Below are positions 51,430-60,361 of a stretch of 64,000 nt of DNA, piece after piece. The notes beneath the pieces are model-generated. The model was not told where the DNA came from, did no database searches, and saw nothing but the letters and a program-made list of their open reading frames with translations. Made by a program: the position numbers and the translations under genes. Every line of letters begins with the position of its first letter. Within the stretch, counting starts at the first letter, position 1. This DNA is from Rhodococcus qingshengii (GTDB lineage Bacteria; Actinomycetota; Actinomycetes; Mycobacteriales; Mycobacteriaceae). The DNA lies in assembly GCF_021025955.1 (NCBI RefSeq), contig NZ_JAJNCL010000001.1:434001-498000 (forward strand). The letters run 5' to 3'.

Positions 51430-53066
51430 AGGGGAATGTTCCCATGCTTCTTGGGCGGAAGGGAAACGGCCTTGCGCTCGAGCAGTCGCAATGCGGAGAC
51501 GATTTGTCCGCGGGTGTGCGACGGGGGAATGACTGCGTCGACGTATCCGCGCTCAGCGGCGACGTACGGGTTGACGAGTGTGTCCTCGTACTCGTTCTGC
51601 AGCTTGAGGCGCAGTGCATCGACGTCTTCGCCGTTCTTGGCGGCTTCGAGAAGCTGCTTGCGGTAGACGAATCCGACTGCCCCGGATGCACCCATGACGG
51701 CGATCTGAGCGGTGGGCCATGCCAGGTTGACGTCGGCCCCCATGTGCTTGGAGCCCATGACGTCGTACGCTCCGCCGTAAGCCTTGCGGGTGATGACCGT
51801 GATCTTGCCGACCGTTGCTTCGCCGTACGCGTAGAGGAGCTTCGCGCCGCGGCGGATGATGCCGTTGTATTCCTGCTCGGTTCCGGGGAGGAAGCCGGGA
51901 ACGTCGACGAGGGTGATGATCGGGACGTTGAACGCGTCGCAGGTGCGCACGAAGCGAGCGGCCTTCTCGGAAGCGTCGATGTCGAGGCAGCCCGCGAACT
52001 GGGTGGGCTGGTTGGCGACGATGCCGACCGAGCGTCCGTCGACGCGCCCGAAACCGACGATGATGTTCATCGCGCGCTCGGCCTGGACCTCGAGGAACTC
52101 GTCGTCGTCGAGGATGCGACGGATGACCTCGTGCATGTCGTACGGCTGGTTGGCCGAATCCGGGATGAGGGTGTCGAGTTCGATGTCCTCGGCGGTCAGG
52201 CTGTCTTCGATCGAACCGACGATCGGGTCGGTGATCTCGCCGCGGGGAGCGGCTGCCTGGTTGTTGGACGGCAGGTAGCTGAGTAGGTCCTTGACGTAGT
52301 CGAGTGCGTCCTGCTCGCCGGAAGCGACGTAGTGGGCGACACCGGACTTGACCATGTGGGTGCGAGCACCGCCGAGGTCTTCCATCGTGACGTCTTCACC
52401 GGTGACCGTCTTGATGACGTCGGGGCCGGTGACGAACATCTGGGAGGTCTCGTCGACCATGACGACGAAGTCGGTCAGCGCGGGGGAGTAGACGTGGCCG
52501 CCGGCGGCGGGTCCCATGATCAGTGAGATCTGGGGGATGACACCCGAGGCCTGGACGTTGCGGTGGAAGATCTCGCCGTAGAGGCCGAGCGAGACGACGC
52601 CTTCCTGGATGCGCGCGCCTGCACCTTCGTTGATGCCGACGAGGGGGCGACCGGTGCGGATCGCGAGGTCCATGACCTTGACGATCTTCTCACCGTAGAT
52701 TTCGCCGAGCGATCCGCCGAAGACGGTGGCGTCCTGTGAGAAGACACAGACGTCGCGGCCGTCGATGGTGCCGTAACCGGTGACGACGCCGTCGCCGACC
52801 GGGCGGTTGTCAGCGAGACCGAAGTTCACACTTCGGTGCCGTGCCAGTGCGTCGAGTTCGACGAAGGAGCCCTCGTCGAGGAGGGCGGTGATGCGCTCGC
52901 GGGCGGTCAGCTTGCCTTTGGCGTGCACCTTGTCGATGGCGGCTTCGCCGCTCGGTGCCTGCGCCTGGGCTTGGCGATTCCGCAGGTCCGCGAGCTTTCC
53001 CGCGGTCGTGTGGATATCGGGTGCGGCCGCCGCCTCCGGCGCGTTCGGCTCTTGGACAGTGGTCAT
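51426..53066 (-). CDS. accD5: Acyl-CoA carboxylase beta subunit (propionyl/acetyl-CoA)
   Basis: Carboxyltransferase of 546 residues, a homohexamer core in the family. It moves the carboxyl group from biotin on AccA3 to propionyl- or acetyl-CoA. Domain N has [45 protein letters not shown] and [14 protein letters not shown], and domain C has [24 protein letters not shown] and [15 protein letters not shown]. The ATG at 53066 starts the family N-terminus. It is divergent from birA across 115 bases, so enzyme and biotin ligase share a control region. accE5 and maf follow in the operon. Confidence 0.95.
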   Translation of the reverse strand: MTTVQEPNAPEAAAAPDIHTTAGKLADLRNRQAQAQAPSGEAAIDKVHAKGKLTARERITALLDEGSFVELDALARHRSVNFGLADNRPVGDGVVTGYGTIDGRDVCVFSQDATVFGGSLGEIYGEKIVKVMDLAIRTGRPLVGINEGAGARIQEGVVSLGLYGEIFHRNVQASGVIPQISLIMGPAAGGHVYSPALTDFVVMVDETSQMFVTGPDVIKTVTGEDVTMEDLGGARTHMVKSGVAHYVASGEQDALDYVKDLLSYLPSNNQAAAPRGEITDPIVGSIEDSLTAEDIELDTLIPDSANQPYDMHEVIRRILDDDEFLEVQAERAMNIIVGFGRVDGRSVGIVANQPTQFAGCLDIDASEKAARFVRTCDAFNVPIITLVDVPGFLPGTEQEYNGIIRRGAKLLYAYGEATVGKITVITRKAYGGAYDVMGSKHMGADVNLAWPTAQIAVMGASGAVGFVYRKQLLEAAKNGEDVDALRLKLQNEYEDTLVNPYVAAERGYVDAVIPPSHTRGQIVSALRLLERKAVSLPPKKHGNIPL

Positions 53067-53140
53067 GGACGTGAGCTTAACGAGAGTGCGTGGGGGGCTT
53101 CGAAGGCAGGTCCGATTGTCGCTGTCTTGCAGGCTCAAGC

Positions 53141-53152
53141 TACTGACCAGTA
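53141..53152. promoter_or_regulatory. 12-bp dyad in the accD5-birA gap
   Basis: TACTG-AC-CAGTA has perfect 5-bp arms and lies 30 bases before birA and 75 before accD5. It is a candidate operator for a lipid- or biotin-responsive regulator; no protein can be named. Confidence 0.35.
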
Positions 53153-53181
53153 CATTCTCGCTGTCGTCATAGGCTGGGGCT

Positions 53182-54036
53182 ATGTGGACCGACTTGAACC
53201 GACCGCCCCTCGACGGCAATGCCCTACGACGCGCACTCGTGCGCAGTGACAACGACGACTCGCGCGTTTTCTGGAACCGCCTCGACGTGGTCGAGGAGAC
53301 CGGCTCGACGAACGCGGATCTCCTTGCGCGAGCGGCAGATCCGGATGCCGACCGTCATGTTCTGATCGCCGAATATCAGGCGAGTGCGCGCGGCCGTCAT
53401 TCGCGCACTTGGGTGAGTCCTCCGCAAGCGCAGATCTCGATGTCGGTTCTGTTGTCGATGCCCGGAATGAATCTCGCAGACATGGGCTGGCTGCCGCTGC
53501 TGTCGGGAATTGCGGTCGTCGACGCACTGCGCAACGTGGCAGAGGTGCCCGCAGAACTCAAGTGGCCGAACGACGTTCTGATCGGTGACAAGAAGGTGGC
53601 CGGAATTCTGGCCGAGGTGGCAAGGACGGCGCCCGATCCCGCGGTGGTGGTGGGCATCGGACTGAACGTGAGCTTGGGTGTCGAGGAGCTGCCCGTCCCG
53701 ACCGCCACATCGCTCCTGATCGAAGAAGCATCGACCGTCGACCGTGACACCCTCGTTCGAGCAATCGCCCGCGAGTTGGCGACTCAATTCCGTGCTTGGG
53801 AATCATCGAAATGGGATACATCTGAGTTGGCTGCCGAGTACCGGCAGCGCTGCGGGACGCTGGGTAAACGAGTCCGCGCGGTTTTGCCGGGCGACAAGGA
53901 GGTGTTCGGTATCGCGACCGACGTCGACACTTCCGGTCGCGTCGTCATCGAAATCGAGGGAGCAGAAGGAGAGAGCCTTGCGGTCGCAGCTGGTGACATC
54001 ACACACCTTCGGGCCGCCCCGGTAACCGAATCGTGA
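53182..54036 (+). CDS. birA: Biotin-[acyl-CoA carboxylase] ligase
   Basis: 284 residues. It activates biotin with ATP and attaches it to the BCCP lysine of AccA3. The biotinyl-AMP site [21 protein letters not shown] is at about 73-93, and [17 protein letters not shown] at about 120-136. The C-terminal SH3-like domain ends the protein. There is no N-terminal helix-turn-helix, so unlike E. coli BirA it is not a repressor. The start is ATG 53182. It is divergent from accD5, which its activity serves. Confidence 0.94.
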   Translation: MWTDLNRPPLDGNALRRALVRSDNDDSRVFWNRLDVVEETGSTNADLLARAADPDADRHVLIAEYQASARGRHSRTWVSPPQAQISMSVLLSMPGMNLADMGWLPLLSGIAVVDALRNVAEVPAELKWPNDVLIGDKKVAGILAEVARTAPDPAVVVGIGLNVSLGVEELPVPTATSLLIEEASTVDRDTLVRAIARELATQFRAWESSKWDTSELAAEYRQRCGTLGKRVRAVLPGDKEVFGIATDVDTSGRVVIEIEGAEGESLAVAAGDITHLRAAPVTES

Positions 54037-54153
54037 GCCTTGCCGGATTTTCAGGCACCAAAGTGCTAATTTTTGGCCCGGACCTGTTTCGAACCAACCG
54101 TCCGTCCTTCATTTCACTCGACTGCGGGATTTACTTAGCTGCCTAGGGGCGTC

Positions 54154-54729
54154 ATGACCACACCGATCGTTGTTCCGACCGAAGCCGAGACGGCCGAGAG
54201 CGCCCGCCGCGTACTCACCGGCGTCACGGTGCTGCTCGGTGTCCTCACATTGGGCCTGGGTATCGCGGTACTCGCGTGGCCGGATGCCACCCTGTTCGTG
54301 GTGGCGGTTGTCATTGCGATTCAGCTGTTCGGATTCGGACTCGTCCAGATAATCCGTTCGTTCGCGGACGTGACGGCTACGGGTGGAACCCGGACGTTGG
54401 TCGCGATCTCCGGAGCGTTGGCAGTGCTCCTCGGATTCCTCGTTCTCCGAAGCCCTTTGCAGACCGTGGTCCTGATCGCATTGGTGATCGGCGCGTGGTG
54501 GGTATTCCGAGGGGTGCTCGACCTGGTCGATGCGGCATCCGGCCACACGGTCGATCGAGGTCTGTCGATCGTGCTAGGAGTCATCAGCATCGTTGCCGGC
54601 GCAATCGTCCTGTTGCAGCCGGAACTTTCACTCGACGTCTTCCGCATCGTGGTCGGTGTGTGGATGGTGCTGTACGGCATCATCATCGTCGTGACCCCGT
54701 TGGTGCTGCGTAAGATCGCCCAGCCCTGA
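54154..54729 (+). CDS. HdeD/DUF308-family membrane protein
   Basis: 191 residues with six predicted helices arranged as three related pairs (VLTLGLGIAVLAWP, VVAVVIAIQLFGFGLVQI, LVAISGALAVLLGFLVL, ALVIGAWWVFRGVLDL, IVLGVISIVAGAIVLL, IVVGVWMVLYGIIIVV). This matches HdeD, an acid-resistance membrane protein in enterobacteria with no known role in actinobacteria. The 117 bases from birA (54037-54153) hold a short GCAC/GTGC element followed by ATTTTT at 54069-54073, perhaps a weak terminator of birA. The PH-domain gene follows 58 bases downstream. Confidence 0.84.
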   Translation: MTTPIVVPTEAETAESARRVLTGVTVLLGVLTLGLGIAVLAWPDATLFVVAVVIAIQLFGFGLVQIIRSFADVTATGGTRTLVAISGALAVLLGFLVLRSPLQTVVLIALVIGAWWVFRGVLDLVDAASGHTVDRGLSIVLGVISIVAGAIVLLQPELSLDVFRIVVGVWMVLYGIIIVVTPLVLRKIAQP

Positions 54730-54787
54730 GAGTTGGCCTGATTGACGGTGTGCCTGAAAGTCGGTGCGGGATGGCAGACTTCCCGTC

Positions 54788-55354
54788 ATGGGATATCCCG
54801 AAGACGCCCTCGCTCAAGACGAGGAACTGATACTGCATCGCCATCCTCACTGGAAGATGTTGGTGCTTCCGGCGCTGACGTTCGTGCTTGCCACGGCCGT
54901 CGCCGGGTTCTTGTTGGGCCTCTCTCAGACGAGATTGGACGGCACGGCTCGGGCCGTGTCGTCCATCGCCGTCGGAATCGTCTGGCTCGCCGTCGTGGCT
55001 TGGCGATCGATTGCGCCGTTCACGGTCTGGAAGTTCACGCATTTCATCGTCACCGATCGACGTGTGCTCATCCGCCACGGAGTGCTCACGCACACCGGTA
55101 TCGACATTCCCATGGGGCGGATCAGCAATGTTCAGTTCCGCCACGGCTTGATCGATCGAATGCTCAAGACCGGAACTCTGGTCATCGCTTCTGCCAGTGA
55201 CGATCCGCTCGAGTTCGACGACATTCCGGATGTCGAGCACGTTCACGCCCTGCTGTATCACCAGGTTTTCGATTCCACGCAGCAGCCACCACCGCCTCCG
55301 CCACAGCGACCGCCAGGTGAAAACGACGACCCGAACGATCGAAATGGCTGGTAA
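54788..55354 (+). CDS. Bacterial PH-domain (DUF304-like) membrane protein
   Basis: 188 residues. Two membrane helices (MLVLPALTFVLATAVAGFLL and AVSSIAVGIVWLAVVAWRSI) are followed by the bPH2 domain FIVTDRRVLIRHGVLTHTGIDIPMGRISNV, typical of this family, and a Pro-rich tail with seven consecutive prolines interrupted once. The ATG at 54788 is preferred over an earlier in-frame GTG/ATG since the family N-terminus begins with the acidic GYPEDALAQDEE. A neighbour of birA in mycobacteria too (Rv3278c). The function is unknown; lipid or protein binding at the membrane is inferred from the PH fold. Confidence 0.85.
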   Translation: MGYPEDALAQDEELILHRHPHWKMLVLPALTFVLATAVAGFLLGLSQTRLDGTARAVSSIAVGIVWLAVVAWRSIAPFTVWKFTHFIVTDRRVLIRHGVLTHTGIDIPMGRISNVQFRHGLIDRMLKTGTLVIASASDDPLEFDDIPDVEHVHALLYHQVFDSTQQPPPPPPQRPPGENDDPNDRNGW

Positions 55355-55391
55355 TCAACGTGCAAAGGCGTGTTGTCCGTAGTCTGTTCGT

Positions 55392-56072
55392 GTGACTGCC
55401 GTATTGCTAGCCGAAGACGACGAGGCCATTGCTGCACCCCTCTCCCGCGCATTGGGGCGTGAAGGGTATTCGGTGACGGTCGAACCGACCGGACCCGCTG
55501 CGTTGCAGCAGGCGCTCGAAGGTGATTTCGATCTGTTGATTCTCGATCTCGGCCTTCCCGGCATGGACGGCCTCGAGGTCTGTCGACAGATTCGTGCGCA
55601 TCGCACCTCGCTTGCCGTTCTGATGCTGACCGCCAGAACCGACGAAGTCGACTTTGTGGTCGGCCTGGACGCGGGCGCCGACGACTACGTCAGTAAGCCG
55701 TTTCGCCTCGCCGAGTTGATGGCACGTGTGCGAGCACTCTTGCGTCGCCACGGTGGCCGCGAGGACACGATCGTCGAGGTCGGTGGCATCAGGCTCGAGC
55801 CGGCGGCGCGTCGCGTACTCGTCAACGGCTCCGAAATCGCCTTGGCCAACAAGGAATACGAACTTCTTCGAGTCCTCCTCGAGCATGCCGGGGAAGTAGT
55901 CTCGCGCGATACGATCCTTCGCGAGGTGTGGGGCGACGTCGAGCTACGTGGATCGAAGACGCTCGACATGCACATGTCGTGGTTGCGCCGAAAGATCGGT
56001 GACGAAGGCCCGGCCGTGGAACGCAGAATCGCCACCGTCCGCGGTGTCGGATTCCGAATCAACACCGACTAG
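55392..56072 (+). CDS. OmpR-family response regulator
   Basis: 226 residues. The receiver domain has acidic Asp9/Asp10, the phosphorylated Asp52 in LLILDLGLPGMDG and Lys102-type in YVSKPFR. The winged-helix effector ends with the recognition helix SKTLDMHMSWLRRKIGDE and the RGVGFRIN wing. The GTG at 55392 has no Shine-Dalgarno sequence, so the message may be leaderless. It is followed after 26 bases by its kinase gene, forming a complete two-component system. The target genes and signal are unknown. It sits inside an otherwise conserved birA-purK block. Confidence 0.93.
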   Translation: MTAVLLAEDDEAIAAPLSRALGREGYSVTVEPTGPAALQQALEGDFDLLILDLGLPGMDGLEVCRQIRAHRTSLAVLMLTARTDEVDFVVGLDAGADDYVSKPFRLAELMARVRALLRRHGGREDTIVEVGGIRLEPAARRVLVNGSEIALANKEYELLRVLLEHAGEVVSRDTILREVWGDVELRGSKTLDMHMSWLRRKIGDEGPAVERRIATVRGVGFRINTD

Positions 56073-56098
56073 CTTCTCGAGAATCAGGAACTGCCGGC

Positions 56099-57421
56099 AT
56101 GCGACGTCGCATATTGCAGTCGATTCTCGCTGTCGTGATCATGACGGCGTTGCTGCTGGGGGTTCCGCTGATCTACACGGCGTGGCTCTGGGTTGAGGAC
56201 GTCACGCGGAGTGATCTCCGGGTGCGACTCGACCGGATGGCCGCCGAGGTCATTGCGCAAGAAGGGACGAACGGACTCGTCGAAGGTGCGTTGAACACCG
56301 ATTCGCTCAAGGTCCTCACTCCCAACGACGGGCGGCTCGTCGTCGTGTATCCGACTGCCGTCGACGGCGCTGCGCGTGTCGACGTCGGCGAGGCGACGGT
56401 CAAGAACGCACTCGTCGAATCGCTCGCGATGGGCACCTCCGGATCGTTGCGCCTCGAGGTGCCGTCGGAGAACCTGCGCACCCAGCAGAAGCAGGCGGTG
56501 ATGGCGGTCGGCGTACTCGTGCTTCTGTCCATCACAGCAGGCACCGTGGTCGCCGTGGTCACTGCGCGGCGGCTTGCCGATCCGCTGCAGGACGTGGCCG
56601 ACCGGGCGGCGCGCCTCGCAGAAGGTGACTTCCGTCCAGATCCTCGTCGGCACGACATCCCCGAACTCGACCGCGTTTCCGACGTCCTCGACGCGGCAAC
56701 CGTGGAGATCTCCGTGCGGCTGCAACGAGAACGCGCGCTGGTTGCGGATGTCTCGCATCAACTGCGCAGTCGACTGACCGCGGTGCGGCTGCGCCTGGAC
56801 GAGTTGTCCGTTCACGAAGATCCTGACGTCGTCAACGAGGCAGAGGAAGCTATGGCGCAAGTCGACAGGCTCACCGACGGAATCGACGACCTGATTCGCT
56901 CGTCGCGTACCAGCGGGTCGTCGGCAAGTTTGGTGTCGGTAGTCGGCGAGCTGGAACAGGTGACCCGCGACTGGCAGGCTCAGTTCGACGGAGAGGGGCG
57001 CAGGCTCCGCCTGCGAGGCGATCGCACAGTGATGGCGGCGACCACCGGATCGCGTCTGCGTGAAGCTGTTTCCGTTCTGGTCGACAACTCGTTCGAACAC
57101 GGTGAAGGCACATGCACGGTGTCTGTCCGATTGATCGACGGTGCAGGGCGCAGTTCGTCTCGTCGTGACTCGATGGTGTGCGTCGAGGTCACCGACGAAG
57201 GCGCCGGCGTGGAAAACGATCTTGCACCGCATATCTTCGACAGAGGATTCTCGGGGGCCGGGTCCACCGGCGTCGGGTTGGCGCTCGCACGCGCTCTGAT
57301 CGAAGCCGACGGGGGGCGATTGGAACTGCAGCGGCGTAGGCCTGCCTTGTTCGCGGTCTTTCTGCCCGTGGCCAACACTGCTCCGCCCGCGGACGTCGTT
57401 CCGCACCGCGAACCGCGCTGA
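56099..57421 (+). CDS. Sensor histidine kinase
   Basis: 440 residues. A signal-anchor helix at about 5-30 (ILQSILAVVIMTALLLGVPLIY) and a second helix at about 135-158 (VMAVGVLVLLSITAGTVVAVV) enclose an extracellular sensor of about 100 residues. HAMP and dimerisation regions follow with the phosphorylated His220 in VADVSHQLRSRLTAV. The ATP-binding N box is LVDNSFEHG and the G boxes include VTDEGAGV and STGVGLALARAL. It phosphorylates the OmpR-type regulator encoded upstream. The sensor domain has no recognised ligand class. The 3' end is 26 bases from the convergent gtrA. Confidence 0.92.
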   Translation: MRRRILQSILAVVIMTALLLGVPLIYTAWLWVEDVTRSDLRVRLDRMAAEVIAQEGTNGLVEGALNTDSLKVLTPNDGRLVVVYPTAVDGAARVDVGEATVKNALVESLAMGTSGSLRLEVPSENLRTQQKQAVMAVGVLVLLSITAGTVVAVVTARRLADPLQDVADRAARLAEGDFRPDPRRHDIPELDRVSDVLDAATVEISVRLQRERALVADVSHQLRSRLTAVRLRLDELSVHEDPDVVNEAEEAMAQVDRLTDGIDDLIRSSRTSGSSASLVSVVGELEQVTRDWQAQFDGEGRRLRLRGDRTVMAATTGSRLREAVSVLVDNSFEHGEGTCTVSVRLIDGAGRSSSRRDSMVCVEVTDEGAGVENDLAPHIFDRGFSGAGSTGVGLALARALIEADGGRLELQRRRPALFAVFLPVANTAPPADVVPHREPR

Positions 57422-57447
57422 CCGAAAGGCTCGCGCTGACGGAAGAC

Positions 57448-58047
57448 TCAGGAGTGTCCGAGTTCCTCTTCGGCATCCGGAATTACCGGGTCGGGCGCGG
57501 TGGTTTCCGACAGCGCCGTGGTTTCGGATAGCGCCGTGGTGTCCGACAGTTCGAGCGGTTCTGGATTCTCGTCGGGAAACACGAACTTGCGGAAGGCCCA
57601 GAATCGGAACGCCATCTGCAGCAAGTTTCCGATGACGTACGCACTGATGAAGTCGGCAATGTTCTCCGTCGCCAAGCTCACTTCGGGTACGCGCAGGTTG
57701 AAGACGTAACTGGAGATGTACAGCGGGATGAAGCTGATAACGACACCGATGGCGCTGATGATGAAGAACAGCGCAGCTTCGTGCGCTGGTTCACGGCCGC
57801 CGCGGTTCTTGAACGACCACTCGCGGTTGAGAATGTACGACGCGATCACCGCGACGACGCCGGCGATGATCTTGGCCGTGATCGGCTTGGATTCGAGGAT
57901 CGACAGCTTGAGTGTGTAGAAGATGCCGGAGTCGATCAGGAAGGTCGTGCCGCCGACGATCGCGAATTTGATCAGCTCGCTGTGACGCAGAGCGATGTCA
58001 CGAAACGGTTGGGGTATGCGGGCAATGACCCCGTCGACAAATGGCAC
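57448..58047 (-). CDS. GtrA-family membrane protein
   Basis: 199 residues with four helices (LIKFAIVGGTTFLIDSGIFY, IIAGVVAVIASYILNREWSF, FFIISAIGVVISFIPLY, FISAYVIGNLLQMAFRFWAF), the GtrA fold thought to flip or carry undecaprenyl-linked sugars for wall glycosylation. The GTG at 58047 gives the conserved VPFVDGVIARIPQPF start; a TTG at 58086 would add 13 residues. The C-terminal 30 residues carry a Thr-Thr-Ala-Leu-Ser-Glu repeat encoded by near-identical 21-base units. It lies opposite the two-component and purK genes, in the same position as Rv3277 in M. tuberculosis. Confidence 0.9.
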   Translation of the reverse strand: MPFVDGVIARIPQPFRDIALRHSELIKFAIVGGTTFLIDSGIFYTLKLSILESKPITAKIIAGVVAVIASYILNREWSFKNRGGREPAHEAALFFIISAIGVVISFIPLYISSYVFNLRVPEVSLATENIADFISAYVIGNLLQMAFRFWAFRKFVFPDENPEPLELSDTTALSETTALSETTAPDPVIPDAEEELGHS

Positions 58048-58169
58048 AACAGATGAGTTTACGAAACGAAACCGCGCTACCACCAATTTGCCGCGGAATC
58101 ATCAGCAGAATCACAGATTGGGAACGCTGAATGAACGGGCGATCGCGACACATGACAACATAGAGAGCC

Positions 58170-59438
58170 GTGACCGGCAACAACGATCCCGTGCAATCGC
58201 CCGCCCGCCCTACTCCGCCGCGGCAGGCGAAAGAGTCCATGCCCGTCGTCACCATGATCGGTGGCGGACAATTGGCCAGGATGACGCACCAGGCGGCGGT
58301 GGCCCTGGGTCAGACGCTCCGAGTGCTCTCCGGGACCGCGGACGAACCGGCAGCCCAGGTCAGCCCCGACGTCGTACTGGGCAGCCACACCGACCTCGAT
58401 GCTCTCCGCCGTGCAGCGGTCGGTTCCAACGCATTGACGTTCGACCACGAGCACGTGCCGGCCGAGCACCTCGAGGTTCTTGTTGCCGAAGGCGTGAACG
58501 TTCAGCCGCCGCCGCAGGCTCTGATCTTCGCTCAGGACAAACTGCTCATGCGTCGCAAACTTGCCGAACTGGGCGCACCCGTACCCGCGTACGCCGAAGT
58601 GACGTGGGCGGAAGACGTCGTCCGATTCGGTTCCGAACACGGTTGGCCGCTTGTCATCAAGGCAACACGCGGAGGCTACGACGGCCGCGGCGTCTGGATC
58701 ACCGAAGATCAGGACGAAGCAGAAGCCATCGTCACCGAGCAGCTGGACAAGGGTGTTCCGCTGATCGTCGAGGAAATGGTCTCGATGCGTCGGGAGCTGT
58801 CCGCCATGGTAGCGCGGTCGCCGTTCGGACAGGGCGCTACGTGGCCGGTCGTCGAAACGGTTCAGCGCAACGGACAATGCGCCGTCGTGATCGCACCTGC
58901 CCCCGAGCTTACGAGTGCCGTTGCCGAGGAAGCCGAACAATTGGCGTTGCGCATCGCGTCGGAGCTCGGTGTCGTCGGCTCGATGGCCGTTGAACTGTTC
59001 GAGACGACCGACGGCACTCTCGTGGTCAACGAGCTGGCCATGCGCCCGCACAACTCCGGTCACTGGACGATGGACGGCGCCCGCACCTCTCAGTTCGAAC
59101 AGCACCTGCGCGCGGTTCTCGACTACCCGCTCGGCGATACGTCGCCGATCGCGCCGGTCACCGTGATGGCCAACGTTCTCGGTGCACCGGAAGCTCCCGA
59201 GATGACGATGGACGAGCGTGTCCATCACCTGTTCGCTCGGATGCCTGACGCGAAGATCCACCTGTACGGCAAGGGTGAGCGCAAGGATCGCAAGATCGGG
59301 CACGTCAACATCGTGGGCGGCGCTGGATCCATCGACGATCCGAATTACGTTGCCGCAGTTCGGGAACGCGCCGAGCGTGCAGCACATTGGCTTTCGTACG
59401 CAGTTTGGACCGACGGATGGGATGTACACGGTGAGTGA
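58170..59438 (+). CDS. purK: 5-(carboxyamino)imidazole ribonucleotide synthase
   Basis: 422 residues, ATP-grasp enzyme converting AIR and bicarbonate to N5-CAIR in purine synthesis. [17 protein letters not shown] is at about 27-43, then [15 protein letters not shown], the ATP loop [15 protein letters not shown] and the late [30 protein letters not shown]. The start is GTG 58170; about 23 residues precede the family N-terminus. It overlaps purE by eight bases, so both steps are co-translated. It is divergent from gtrA. Confidence 0.95.
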   Translation: MTGNNDPVQSPARPTPPRQAKESMPVVTMIGGGQLARMTHQAAVALGQTLRVLSGTADEPAAQVSPDVVLGSHTDLDALRRAAVGSNALTFDHEHVPAEHLEVLVAEGVNVQPPPQALIFAQDKLLMRRKLAELGAPVPAYAEVTWAEDVVRFGSEHGWPLVIKATRGGYDGRGVWITEDQDEAEAIVTEQLDKGVPLIVEEMVSMRRELSAMVARSPFGQGATWPVVETVQRNGQCAVVIAPAPELTSAVAEEAEQLALRIASELGVVGSMAVELFETTDGTLVVNELAMRPHNSGHWTMDGARTSQFEQHLRAVLDYPLGDTSPIAPVTVMANVLGAPEAPEMTMDERVHHLFARMPDAKIHLYGKGERKDRKIGHVNIVGGAGSIDDPNYVAAVRERAERAAHWLSYAVWTDGWDVHGE

Positions 59439-59934
59439 GAGCGCGCAGGTCGGCCTGATCATGGGCAGCGATTCGGATTGGCCGACCATGGAAGCTGCAG
59501 CCGAAGCTCTTGCGGAGTTCGGTATCCGCTTCGAGGTCGGTGTCGTCTCGGCGCACCGCACGCCTCAGCGGATGCTCGACTACGCCAAGGAAGCCGCCGG
59601 CCGCGGACTCAAGGTCATCATCGCCGGTGCCGGAGGCGCCGCGCATCTTCCGGGCATGGTTGCCTCGGCCACGCCGTTGCCCGTCATCGGTGTTCCGGTG
59701 CCGCTCAAGTACCTCGACGGTATGGATTCGTTGCTTTCGATCGTCCAGATGCCGGCCGGCGTCCCGGTGGCGACAGTGTCGATCGGTGGCGCTCGCAACG
59801 CCGGTCTGCTGGCTGCTCGGATTCTCGGTGCTTCGGATCCCGCACTGCAGCAGCGGATGGTGGCGTTCCAGGAGAGCCTCGAGTCGATGGTCCTCGACAA
59901 GGACAAGGCGCTCCGCGAAAAGCTGCTGGGCTGA
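59431..59934 (+). CDS. purE: N5-carboxyaminoimidazole ribonucleotide mutase
   Basis: 167 residues, class I PurE, moving the carboxyl group of N5-CAIR to give [22 protein letters not shown] is at about 8-25, the active-site [11 protein letters not shown] at about 41-51, and [14 protein letters not shown] and [18 protein letters not shown] follow. The GTG at 59431 overlaps purK and is chosen because it places MGSDSDW about ten residues in; an ATG at 59422 is the alternative. It functions directly after PurK. The small HExxH gene begins seven bases downstream. Confidence 0.95.
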   Translation: MSESAQVGLIMGSDSDWPTMEAAAEALAEFGIRFEVGVVSAHRTPQRMLDYAKEAAGRGLKVIIAGAGGAAHLPGMVASATPLPVIGVPVPLKYLDGMDSLLSIVQMPAGVPVATVSIGGARNAGLLAARILGASDPALQQRMVAFQESLESMVLDKDKALREKLLG

Positions 59935-59941
59935 TCTTCTC

Positions 59942-60319
59942 GTGTGTGCACGGCGCGGGCTGCCGCTGATCCGAGCGAGTCGGGGTAGCAGGCAGTCCGC
60001 GTTCGTCACTCGCGTCGCCCTGCTGTACGCCGGGATTCTCGGCGCGGACATCAGCTTCGACGACGAGTCCGGAATCTTTGTCGCCTCCGGACTGCGCGGC
60101 GGGTTCGCCAGAGGCGGAACAACTCTCGGTGGTGTATATCTCACCCGGCAAAACACGACTCGATCCGTCCTTCGTCACGAGGCCGTTCACGCAGACCAAT
60201 GGGCCACGTACGGAATCGCATTCGGGTTGTTGTACCTCCGCGAGGAACTGCGTCACAGGGGGCCGCAGAACCGATTCGAAATCGAGGCCGGACTCGAAGA
60301 CGGCGGTTACCGCACCTGA
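59942..60319 (+). CDS. Small HExxH-motif protein downstream of purE
   Basis: 125 residues of no family I can name. After a basic start and a weak hydrophobic stretch (FVTRVALLYAGILG) it contains GGVYLTRQ and LRHEAVHADQWATYG, an HExxH zinc-protease-like motif in a helix, followed by LREELRHRG and FEIEAGLEDGGYRT, where an acidic residue could be the third ligand. It may be a small zinc-binding protein or a degenerate peptidase. GTG 59942 is the only plausible start and lacks a strong ribosome-binding site. It lies between purE and the second kinase gene, probably transcribed with purE. Confidence 0.65.
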   Translation: MCARRGLPLIRASRGSRQSAFVTRVALLYAGILGADISFDDESGIFVASGLRGGFARGGTTLGGVYLTRQNTTRSVLRHEAVHADQWATYGIAFGLLYLREELRHRGPQNRFEIEAGLEDGGYRT

Positions 60320-60361
60320 GTTGAAAGTTGCCGAAGCTGAGTAAAAGCTACTGTTGGCAGC

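Noticed and set aside
58048-58086. TTG start for the GtrA-family gene
   Set aside because: The GTG at 58047 gives the conserved N-terminus; the extra residues do not resemble the family.
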